A stretch of 64,000 nt of DNA. It comes from Lumbricus terrestris (taxonomy: Eukaryota; Annelida; Clitellata; Crassiclitellata; Lumbricidae). Positions 1-10,700 of the stretch are shown one piece after another. How positions within the stretch are numbered: position 1 is the stretch's first letter; every line of letters starts with the position of its first letter. The notes beneath the pieces are model-generated. The model did no database searches and was not told the origin of the DNA. It saw nothing but the letters and a program-made list of their open reading frames with translations. Position numbers and translations under genes: made by a program. Location of the stretch: positions 12,093,976 through 12,157,975 of the forward strand of contig OX457047.1 in the NCBI GenBank assembly GCA_949752735.1, in the 5' to 3' direction.

Positions 1-26
1 ATCATCAATCTAGCCTTTTTTCGACC

Positions 27-185
27 GGTCTTGGTCTTGGTCTTGGAACACTTGGTCTTGGTCTTGGTCTTGGAACACTTGGTCTTGGTCTTGGTCTTGG
101 AACACTCGGTCTTGGTCTTGGTCTTGGTCTTGGAACACTCGGTCTTGGTCTTGGTCTTGGTCTTTGTCTTGGATTTTTGGTCTTG
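27..185. repeat. GGTCTT hexanucleotide minisatellite
   Basis: Direct repeats of ggtctt are interrupted every few units by ggaacact, giving a second-order period of roughly 30 bp. The open frames across it encode only Arg-Pro or Asp-Gln repeats, which is expected of the repeat and not evidence of a gene. Confidence 0.9.
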
Positions 186-523
186 TGCACAACACTGATA
201 GGGGGCCATTGTAGAACTTCAACTGGTATATATGTGGAGAAGTGAGATAGGTGAGATAATCTAACTATGTGAGATAATCTAACTATGAGCCTAGCTGAAG
301 CATTTATGACCGAATGTAGGGGGAAGATGCTGTTTAGGGAGGTCCAGCGTTTTCATGTTATTATCTTGAGAAGGGATTGAAATATCGTTACAGAATTTGG
401 TTCTATGTAATCCCAAATGAATTTGCAATCGATTGATGTATCTTATATCACAATAGCACCAGCTGGTATAAAATAATAGTGTAAAAATCTCGTGATACAC
501 ATTTTATGCTTGCTTGCTTCATT
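186..523. other. Unassigned AT-rich sequence
   Basis: I see no gene, terminal repeat or tandem array here. The only internal repetition is a short direct duplication of gtgagataatctaacta near 250-285. Confidence 0.6.
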
Positions 524-531
524 TACTAAAG

Positions 532-1456
532 CAGGGGTCTCAAACTCAAGTCAGCATGTGGGCCACATTTGGAAATTTTTTATGACTCGCGGGCCGCAAC
601 ATAATTTTATATAGAAATATTGTCGTGCACGTGAAACTACATAATTAGTTATGTATCATTGCAGCATACAATACTGTAATGATGACATGACCCTGTAAAA
701 TTCACATAATATTATATTTTAAGTGTAACTATGGTACTACAAACAAAATTGAAAAAACATTCCATCCCAATTATCGAAAAATGCATGGGCGCTATAATTG
801 AAGAAATTATGCTGTAATCAAAATTGAAAATGACTTTAATTTTTTAAGTATCCTAAGCAATGTTCAAAGTAATTCAATTCGAATTTATAGTTAGGCCAGG
901 AGACTCTGAATGGTCTTAAGTGTTCTAAATGTTCTAAGTCCTCTAAACCAAAGTCACTAAAATTATATGGATAAACATAGGGCCTACCTGTAACTTCCAT
1001 TTGCTTGGCTTTGAACAATGACACTGACAGGTAACCTGTTAGTGTCATTGTTCAAAGCCAAGCAAATGGAAGTTAATTTGCAAAAATAAACACACGCGGA
1101 AGTGACATTTTTCAATTTCTCATCATCTGGGGAGATACGATTATTACGGAGATACTCTATTTTGCGACACCGGCATAAAACTTCGCTGTAGCTTACTTCT
1201 GCTTCGGCGTTGCATCGCACTGAAGGTCCACTAATTCCATCTGCATAGGCTTATATCTGCTGTTGGGGACTCAATGTCCACAGCAACAGGAGTAGAAATC
1301 AGTTTAAACATTGGTTCAAATTGTAAAGGAACTGCAAAATTCTTATAAACCGATTTCTAATTTTTTAAAATCAAAAACCAGGAGGCTGTTCGCGGGCTGC
1401 ATTAATCGGGTTCGCGGGCCGCATGCGGCCCACGGGCCGCGTGTTTGAGACCCCTG
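532..1456. mobile_element. Non-autonomous hAT-type element (925 bp)
   Basis: The ends are inverted (CAGGGGTCTCAAACTC and its complement). The element is flanked on both sides by the identical 8-bp duplication TACTAAAG (524-531 and 1457-1464), the hallmark of hAT transposition. It contains no transposase. GC-rich ends (ggcccgcgggccg) flank an AT-rich middle. A closely related copy lies at 1766-3540. Confidence 0.93.
992..1074. repeat. 34-bp perfect inverted repeat inside the hAT element
   Basis: The arms 992-1025 and 1041-1074 are exact reverse complements around a 15-bp centre that is itself partly palindromic. The sister copy at 1766-3540 has only the right-hand arm, so this copy gained an inverted duplication after it diverged. 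Confidence 0.9.
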
Positions 1457-1464
1457 TACTAAAG

Positions 1465-1757
1465 GATGCCTATACGTCCGGTGCATCCGGCCGTGCGCAT
1501 ACCAGTCAGCTGCTCTCACTTCCAGCTATCGATGGACCAGTTGCATTATGGTAGACTAAATCGTAATCGCACTTGTAAATTTGTATAGCGCCGCTTCAAG
1601 AGAAACTTCTCAGAGGGGTTCCTGACCTGATAACCCCATGACACAATTGAAAGGGGTAATTTTCAAACAATTGCGGAGGAAGGGGAAGTACGAGCGGCTG
1701 TGTCACTATGTGGGGTTAGCCTACTTGTGGGTCGAGTAATAAAGGTAGGCCACCACC
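1465..1757. other. Inter-element sequence with a LINE/SINE tail relic (-)
   Basis: Around 1580-1630, tatagcgccgcttcaag followed by ctcagaggggttcctgac resembles the complement of the shared LINE/SINE 3' tail seen elsewhere in the window. The rest is unassigned. Confidence 0.45.
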
Positions 1758-1765
1758 GTCTACAA

Positions 1766-3540
1766 CAGGGGTCTCAAACTCAAATCAGCATGTGGGCCGC
1801 ATTTGGAAATTTATAACGACTCTCGGGCCGCAACATAAAAATAGTATCGTGCACGTGAGACTGTAGAATTATAGTTAGGCCCATGTGTCATTGCAGCATA
1901 CAATATTGTAATGATGATACAATCCTGTAAAATTCACATAATATATTTTAAGTGCAACTATATGGTACTACAAACAAAATTTAAAACTATTCTGTCCCAA
2001 TTATTGAAAAATGCGTATACGCGCTATAAACTAAAAAAATTGTGCTGTACTCAAAATTTTAAATGACTCTAATTGTTTATCCTAAGCCAGTGCTGTCCAA
2101 CCTTTTTGGCACCGCGGGCCGCAGACGATATAATTTTAAAGCCGAGGGCCGCACCAGTAAATTCAAAAGCAATAGTTAAAATTTAGCGATAATTATTAGA
2201 GGTATTGGCATTAATTATGGAATAATTCTAATGAGAAATGAATGATAATAATACACAATAGCATATACATGTAATTTTATATACCGTACTTATGCCATAA
2301 TTATTATCCATGCCTTAAAACGGTTCAGCACAAAAAGCATAGGCCCGAAGAATGACCCAGTCACAGTTTTTCTTGCTTAGCTCCACTTTATGGCTGAAGT
2401 ACCAGATTTCCATCCCTATGCCCGTCGAAGACGTCGAAGCCTAGGTCCAGAGATCAGTCATAATCGCCGGTCGAGAAAGATCCCAAGACATCGGCTTTCG
2501 TCGGCCCTGGGTCCCTCAGGCCTATATCGATATTTTACTTTCAGCCCTCAGGACTAGAACTGGACTATCTCTCGAAAGGCACGGTCGCACCCACTTACAG
2601 ACATAGTTGAAATTATTAGAAGTGAACGGTTTGTTATGGTTTGCGAAGTATGCTGCAGGAATAAAACCAGAAGTCGTGTTTCAGCCTCATGGAGAGACTA
2701 CTGCAGCATACGGTTACCTAACCCCCCTCAGTGGTATAGAAAGAGGACATTAGTACTGTTGTCGATTTGCCTTCCAAGCAGCCGTCTAAACTCCGACAAC
2801 TGTTACAATATTAGCATGAAGAATAAATTAACGCAACAGTCGACCACTGACTTTGTCTTTAACTTCATTTGGCACAAAGTTTAAAAAAGTTTTAGTGAGC
2901 TTGGCGGGCCACTTGAAATCGCCCCGCGGGCCGCATGCGGCCCGCGGGCCGCACGTTGGACAGCACTGTCCTAAGCAATGCTCAAAGCAAGGCAATTAAA
3001 ATTTAGTTAGAGACTTGGAGTGTTCTTAGGTGTTCTAAATGTTCTAAGGGTTCTAAACCAAAGCCACAAAAATTATCTAGTAGGAATAAACATACCTGTT
3101 AGTGTGAATGTCCAAAACCAAGCAAATGAAAGTCAATTTACAAAAATAAGCACACGCGGAAGTGACATTTTTCAACTTCTCATCATCTGGGAAATTAAGA
3201 TACGATTATTACGGGATACTCTATATTTCGACACCGGCTTACAAACTTCGCTGTAGCCTACTTGAGTAAGCCTACTTCTGCATCGCACTGAAGGTCCACT
3301 AACTCCATCTGCATTGGCCTATAAAAAATTATCTGCTGTTGTGGAAACAATGTCTACAGCAAAAGGAGTAGAAAGCAGTTTAAACCTCGGTTCAAATCGT
3401 AAAAGAACTGCAAAATTGTTTCAAACCGATTTCTTTCTTTAAAAGTTTAAATTATCAAAAACCGGATGGCTGTTCGCGGGCCGCATTAATCGGGTTCGCG
3501 GGCCGCATACGGCCCGCGGGCCGCGTGTTTGAGACCCCTG
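1766..3540. mobile_element. Non-autonomous hAT-type element, interrupted
   Basis: It has the same ends and internal sequence as the element at 532-1456. It is flanked by the 8-bp duplication GTCTACAA (1758-1765 and 3541-3548). A second hAT-type element (2088-2968) has inserted inside it. Without that insertion its length is close to the sister copy. No coding capacity is visible. Confidence 0.93.
2088..2968. mobile_element. Nested hAT-type element of a second family (881 bp)
   Basis: The ends are CAGTGCTGTCCAACC and its near complement. It is flanked by the 8-bp duplication TCCTAAGC (2080-2087 and 2969-2976). The sister hAT copy has a single CCTAAGC at the matching place (position 850), which is effectively the empty site. 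The same family recurs at 25684-26698. Confidence 0.94.
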
Positions 3541-3548
3541 GTCTACAA

Positions 3549-4380
3549 CACCACCGGCTAAGAAGAAAAGCTGAGCCATTTATTAGCGTAACCTTGACAG
3601 AACGGTTGCCACCGTTTGTATGAACTAAGCCCTCCGTTTTTGACGCACGCCTGTTGTATGCAACTATTGCTATGATAGGCCTATACAGACTTGCAGACTT
3701 TCAAATTCTGTGCTGCAAACATAGGCAAGACAGACATAGTGCTGCAATGTCAGTAATTCTAAGTTCAAAAATTTATATGAATCTTTCTTTCATATAAGGT
3801 GCGCTGACCATTTATTTATTGGCCAGTAACCATACGCATATATGACTAATAGCATATGCTGTGGTTGTGGGGTATAGGGTTGGACAATACTCATGCAAAA
3901 TATACTATTCTATGCCCAAATGGTTGTTTTAGGATGTCCTAAAAGCATTTTTGCAGATTCATAACCTTTAAAAAGTTATCCGGGAAAAACGGGCCTGGGT
4001 CTGGTAGGACCCCCTTGGGCACTCGAGGGTTAATAGGCCTGTCCACTATAACTTAGTTTCATAACTACAGTTCCACTATATATTGGCTTACAGATCAGTC
4101 ATCCTTTGTATACTCTTGCAGTACGGTGTGGCTTCATCAAAGTGTGGAATTGGTTGCTCTCAGATCTTGTGGCCCGTTTGTAGAGCCGTTATTTGCTAAC
4201 CTCTCTTCTTTAGCAAGGACCTTCCAAAACAACGTAGAAGTAGGCCTAACTTTCCTTATTTTCCTTACATGTTATTATTCAGATAATCATTAGATGCTAG
4301 CTATTGATGTTGCCGTTTGAACCTCTGAATCGATTTCCAATTAACCGCTTTTGCTCCGCTTTCTTTGACATTACATCTTT
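3549..4380. other. Unassigned sequence
   Basis: The composition is moderately AT-rich. I found no convincing exon, terminal repeat or tandem array. It lies upstream of the first visible DIP2 exon, so it is probably intronic. Confidence 0.5.
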
Positions 4381-4555
4381 ACGAAAATCGTGTGTTCTTC
4401 CACGACTTTGTCGATCCCCAACAAAATAGCCCCGGGCTGTTTTGACGGGGCTATTGTGTCGCTGAGCGGTTTTGATGGGGCTATTGTGTCGGTGGGCGAT
4501 TATGACGGGGCTGTTTTGACAGGGCTATTTTGACTGGGTTATTTTGATGGGGTGC
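4381..4555 (-). mobile_element. Solo end of a foldback element (family 1)
   Basis: This is the reverse complement of the left end of the elements at 32052-33183 and 52489-53281. It contains iterated units such as GACGGGGCTATTTTGAC, the terminal GGGGTGCC, and the conserved gaaaatcgtgtgttcttcc and ctttgtcgatccc segments. The opposite end and the inverted arms are missing. It ends about 125 bp before DIP2 exon a. Confidence 0.8.
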
Positions 4556-4679
4556 CTTCTGATGACTCTGAGCCTCCTCAGTTGATAGAAGTAGAAGTGG
4601 GTCTTGTTAGATATGGTCTGATCTTTCCGAGACAATATATTTACATAATTGCAAGTTTTATTTGTTGTTATACTTATAG

Positions 4680-4760
4680 GTGAATCCTTCACACAGTGAT
4701 GGAAGGGCACTTGGTGAAAATGTTTTTGTTCGAACAGGGCTTCTTGGATTCTTGGGTCCA
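4680..4760 (+). CDS. DIP2: DIP2 exon a (end of adenylate-forming domain 1)
   Basis: The exon has 27 codons, phase 0 at both ends. It follows the acceptor ttatag at 4679 and is followed by the consensus donor gtaagt at 4761. It encodes NPSHSDGRALGENVFVRTGL followed by LGFLGP. This corresponds to the region of adenylate-forming enzymes where a tyrosine/arginine-Thr-Gly motif (here VRTG) leads into the hinge. The first codon GTG is an internal valine, not a start. No upstream exon was recognised in positions 1-4679. Confidence 0.93.
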
Positions 4761-7700
4761 GTAAGTATAATCACTTTTCCCTGCTTAAATTGCATAGCTC
4801 TGATTGAGATTATCCCAGTGCAGTATGCGAAAGGGAGTGGCGTTGATAGATTGCAAGGTTAGAGTGTAAGGTGAAGCTGTTCAGGAAACCCTCAACCATG
4901 ACCTTGCAGGAGAGGCATACATCATTTGAGATATGATGGTATAGTAGCTGTGGTTGTTTGGAGGTCTTTCATGGAATTCATGGGAAAAATAAAGTTTCAC
5001 TTTGTTTTTCCACTGCTCTGGGATAAATTTTAGTTTTTTCCTCCAGATTCCCCATCTCAATGCCTTCCGACCCTAACCCATCCGAAACCCAGCACCCACT
5101 CATCCAGGGCAGCTGGCATTGAACGGTAAATTTAGGCTTTTTGCCCCATCCTTCGCCACCCCTCAGGACCGGATTGACAAAAGTGTGGGCCCTGTTCAGT
5201 AAAACTGTGGGGCTCCAGCCTTACAGTTCTAAACACAGCAAAATGACACAAAACGTGTTGCATTCAACGAAACAACATTCGTCTATTATTAATCCATTAC
5301 TTCTATTTTTACAATATCAACAGGTCTTTTAATGTGTTAAATTAGGCTATACAGCTTTTAGGCATATGCCTTAAGAAAATTAAAGTGATTCATGGTCAGA
5401 CATTTTCTTCTAACCAGAGCATATTGCGAGTGCACTCGTACAATCAAACAGTGCTGCAGCAATTTTATGCTCCTAATAAATACTTTGCAGGAACATTTCT
5501 GGCAGTCTTGCAGCAGAACAACGACCAGGGCAAAGGGTTTTTACCAGGGTGTTTGCCCTGATTTGCTCTGCTGTAGCGCAGCCACTGATTACAATCTACT
5601 GTAACTTCTATTTTCGCGGTTGCACCAGTAGTAAACCCTGGCTTAAGCTCCATCCTATGATCCTACCCGTGTGAGCTTTTCACCCCGGCTTCGATCTGTC
5701 TCTGGGTCGCCGTTCGCTGCGCTCAGGTATACCCGTGGAGACTTCCTTATACTTTTTCGTGATCTGTGACCATGCAGCGAAGCGCATTCTCGAATAGCCT
5801 TCATGTTGCCCTCCTCTCGCTTCCCAGTGACTATGCAGGCTATTTCTTTCGTCTTAATCTTAAGGCTTTTCTTTTTGTCCAGGCCGCCTCGGTTGGGAGA
5901 GTGTTTCAGTATAAATCTTTAAGGGTACTATATAAATTCATGTATTGATTGATTTGATTCGTAAAAACAGAGTGCATACTGAACCTACAGTGTACACAAT
6001 CATTATTAGGCCTATAATGGCGCAATTTCATAATGTGTCGCATAGCACTTGAGTTCCGATTAGGTGAGGTATTACGTGTTTAAATACATGTAAGCACTTA
6101 AGACTTATAGCTCTTACTTGCATTTCTGACTGAGTTTGAGATCAATCTGCCTGGTAGTGGAAACAAAAAAGGTCCCCACAACAAAATATGTGCAAAATTG
6201 TATATGTTAAAATCAATAGTTTTCGAATAATGTGACAATTTGTTCAGAGATTCTAGACTCATTCTTGCTATTATAATTAACAATGATTAAAAATATTCCT
6301 ATTGCATGTGTGGGGGCCCCCTAAAGTGTGGGGCCCCTGTTCGGCCCAGCATGTCGAACATGCCTTAATCCGGCCCTGCCACCCCTCCCTCACCAACCTA
6401 TCCCTCCCTCACAACTCCACCCCGACCCTTCCCTGCATTCACCCAGCCCCAACCCTTCTGGGGTAATTAGCGTTATATAGGAAGTTTGATTCTCCTGGCA
6501 AATTATTGGGCATGCGTCAGTGTCTGCGTATAGCGCTGGGTATTTTCACTATGAGATATTCCGTAGGTGGCACTAATTTTATACCTATTTTTGAGTGTGG
6601 GTGAGCAAGGAATTTCCCAGTCAGCAATAGAAAGTCAAGTTTAGCGAGCTGTTGCCCTGTCTTAAACCAGATTTTTTTTATTTGTATCTTTTTGAATGGT
6701 ATTGGGATTCAGTACTTTGAATGCAACAACGTGACGCATTCAAGTTTTAGTATTTGTGATAGCAGAAATGAAAACTATTGTAAAATTTGATGTCGGCAAA
6801 TGAGACGAGTTAATTACAGAACTTCTTAAACACTTTTTGACATCTTTAACTTTGTCCAATGCAATGAATCCCGGGCGTGCGCAGTCTTCGGCAAGTAATC
6901 CATTTTTTACGCGGAATTTACTTGTTTAAATAGCTCTAGTAAAAAAATATTTGTTGTTGATGCTGTTGGGATTTTCCAGACCATTATGCAATGACTCAGG
7001 AGTGATCATTGATACTGTGGGTTTTCTCATGATGACTCATGAGCATGTACACAGACCAGGTGCGTAGGCTGGAACGGCATTGATTCTGTGGGGATTTCCG
7101 GTAAAGACTCATAGGCATGTGATTTCGTCGATACTGTTCTTGTGGTGACTTATAGGCGTGCGATTTCATTGATACTGTAGGATTTCCCATGGTGACTCAT
7201 AGGCGCGTGATTTCATCAATAATGTGGGGATTTCCGAGTAATTCACTTACCATCATACCTAAAAAATAGCAGGGCCTTACCCAGTGGTAAAAGTGGTTTG
7301 CCTGAGCAGTGGGAACGCTGAATAGGTGAGCAGTGAAGAAGAATTTTATTGGAACGCATGTGTTTCCAGTGTTCCATGCATGGTGAGCAGTGGGAACACA
7401 AGCACAGAATTTTGAGGGCAGTGGGATTGCGGATTGCCGTTCCCGCGTGTTCCCACTCACTTTAAAGCCTGGCCTTACCTACAAATATATGCTAAGTCTC
7501 TGTACAGAATTTAATTCTAAACATTTTCTTTCTCATTTCTTTTTTTCTTTTGCTGTGGCTGAGCTGGGAGCACTCCTGAGTAGTTTCTTGAAGGGGTGCT
7601 ATACAAGTTCATAGAATGAATTAATGAATTTTCCTGTTTGCACTTGCTCTTGATGAGATACAACATTTTTACCATTAAAAACAATGGATCAGAACTCACT

Positions 7701-10700
7701 AAACAACCTGACTGACCAGAACCCCGGCTAAAAATATCTGGCATGCAAAAAGATTAAGTTATGGTGATGCAAAATAGCAACGCTTCTGGTAAGTTACTAT
7801 AAAGTTCACTCTGTGTGTATACCACCATGTCTTTGGTTCGCTGACATGAGATCAGACACCAATTCAATTTTTCATTTAATCCTGACTTCAGGCTGGCAGA
7901 ACGCAGCCGGTTACATACAACTAATTTTGCAAAGTTTTATGCAAGTTCAGTTTAACATAAATAAATATTGGGTTTGAATTAATATTGACTGATCCGAGTT
8001 TGTTGTAGGATTTGCAAGGCTAAAAATGTTTTTGAACAGTACTCTATAGATAAAGTTTAAATTATCTTTTTCTGGAAGAGAGAAGCCATGAGTTCATGAG
8101 TCATGACTAGAGGATGAGCGAGGTGGAGGGAATAATCGATAGAAATACATGCTGTTTATCATTGCATAATTGTTAAACAGGGGTTCATCAGCTTCCTCTG
8201 CCATCTCTGCTGCGCTGGGGATTGAGATTGTAGGTACTGTCTGCACTTCATCTTCCCCATCAACCGATCAATCCGCTCTCATTCCTTAGCACTAGTGCAA
8301 CCCCACCAGCCCGGGGTGGCATGCATTAAATAGACGATGGACCGATGATGGTCATTTGTGAGACTTCCTGTATAGCATTAGGTGGGAGCCCTTTTGATTT
8401 GAGCACACCCACAGCGTAAATAGATGATGAACACGTTGCAAGGACATTCTCCACATGGGTGGTCATCCGTAGATCAGATCTTATCGTTACGCCTAAGACA
8501 CGCATCGATTCCGTTCTGGTCGCCTCAGGAATAATCATATGTCTCTTCCTCCTCCCGAAGATGATCATCTCTCAGATCTTAGTTGTATTGAGACGCAAGT
8601 TATTCTTTCTAGCCCAGTCAGAGATACCTTCGAATTCCTCGGTGACAGTGTTGAGGTAATTGGATCCGATTATCAGATACGTATCATCAGCAAACTTTAC
8701 CAGATAGTTGAATTTATATTTAGGGTATTTATATTTCAGACGCATCCACCACGACAGAAACAGATTCAAGTACTGACCCTGGACGATGCTAGCTGTGTTA
8801 TGATGGTAGCTGTCATTGATCTAGTGGGGCGAAAGGCAAATTGGTGTTCTATCTTTTCCATGAATGGGTTGGTCTCAAAGATTGCAATTTTGACCGTTCC
8901 ATCAGCCTGGAAAGGATCGACGCCTCTGATATTGGTCGATAATCATCCGGGATAGACGGACTAGCCACTTTTGGTTTGGGGTTGATTATGTCTGTTTTCC
9001 ATTGTACTGGTTTGTGATGTGTCTGAATGGATAGATTGAAGAGATAAGCCAAGACTGATGATACCACAGGAGCGAGCAGTCGCAGAACCATGCTGGCAGT
9101 GCATCCAATCCCTCCGCCGTGCAGCGTAGTCAATCCAGCTTGTGGAAGACACCTATCTGTGTGAAATGTGCACAAAGTCATCATTGGCGCTTTGCTTGAG
9201 TTGAGGGCAGATGTACTCGGGGTCAATGGAGATTTTCGCGTAGTGTTCGTTCAGGTCTTCGGCCATGGCTGAACCGGGGCTGGGTGTGTCTTTGAATTTC
9301 TGCATAATCTCTTTGACCTTTTTTCATAAGCTCTTTATGCTCTGACGCGTGTTGATGATATGGTCTTCCAAATCCGCTTTGCAGTGGTGATTTTGGCGAT
9401 ATAATTCTTCTTCTGTATGCTGCCACTCAGTCTTTCTTTCTCCTCCGTCAAGTGTTCACCGACGATGAGGCTGCCACTCAGTAAGACTGTTCAAACCAGT
9501 TCTTTACACTCTTAAACTAAAGATATATGCAGCTTCTTTGATGCTTTGCTTCATATTTAGATTTTGTACTTACAGTTTGATATTTTGTTGTGTTACATTG
9601 CCATGATATGCATTAAAGTCAACTGTATTTCTTTTCCAGGGTGGGCTTATCTTTGTATGTGGCAGTAAAGAAGGTCTGATGGAAGTGAGTGGTCGCAGGC
9701 ACAATACAGATGATATCATAGCCACAGTCCTGGCCGTGGAGCCTATTAAGTTCGTATATCGTGGAAGGTAGGCTGCCAACTTCTGCTATCCCATTTAACC
9801 CTTTGAACCTGACAGGCCGGTTTTCCAGCCCGTTATCCATAGAGTTACGGGAGCTCAGGGTTCAAAGGGTTAAACCTGGGCTTCATGCTGAATGAGATCC
9901 TGTTCGTCTAGGCTTACTTGTTTATATAACGATTGGTCTATGTAGGACAGCGGTTCTCAACCTTTTTAGCGCGGCGACCCGTTCGTAACATTCTGAAAGC
10001 TGTGACGACCCCCAACAACAAAATTGATGAAGTTACCCCACGTCACTGCATTTTGTTACCAATGTCTATTGTTATGCATTTTCACTTCATAACTCTAAAA
10101 TCTTTTCAAACAATTCTGTGGGCTTCCTTCTTGCGAGTTTGAGAGCTACCTATTTGGTAGCTTGGAATAGAAGTTTCATACATGTAAGTCACGCGTCTTG
10201 CAGCTGGAGGCCTGGAGTTCCCTCTGTAAATTTAAGGTGAGCACACGCCGGCCGAAAAAACATCGGCTTTTTTTACTCATCGCCTTTTTCATCCACGACA
10301 GTCCAAAAACCACCACTTTCAGCGATTTTCGACTATTTTCTGCTCGTAATTTCATTTCTCACGCATTTTCCCATTGAATTATTCCCCTCGTTTTCGGGGG
10401 TGAGTCACCGTGAGTGCACTATGTCGTTTTTCCCGGAGGTGAGTACACGCTGTATGCCCGCATATAGCTTACCCTCGTGTGCAGCCCTGCCTCTTGGCGT
10501 CATCAGCTCTGTTATTATAAAAATGGGCCATACACTGGTCATGCTTTCCTGCCTAGTTAGGATGTTTTGCGTCTGCTTGGCGTTTCTGTTTATTTTTTGG
10601 GTTTCATCTATTCGACCAACAAAAACGCTTAAGGTTCCCTATTCATGCTGCAACAATTAAAAAGTACGCTACTACGAAAATTGGTCAATAGTTCTTTTTT

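Noticed and set aside
5..222. Arg-Pro-rich and Asp-Gln-rich open frames
   Set aside because: They translate the GGTCTT hexamer repeat and have no other support.
1..4679. An upstream DIP2 exon
   Set aside because: No conserved block with splice sites was recognised; the region is mainly hAT elements.
7260..7470. A MITE bounded by cagggcctta and its partial complement
   Set aside because: The inverted match is short and no flanking duplication exists; repeated gagcagtgggaac words may explain it.
8539..8955. 138-codon open frame on the + strand
   Set aside because: It lies opposite recognisable LINE RT on the - strand (FADD box, LGVTI block) and is a complement artefact.
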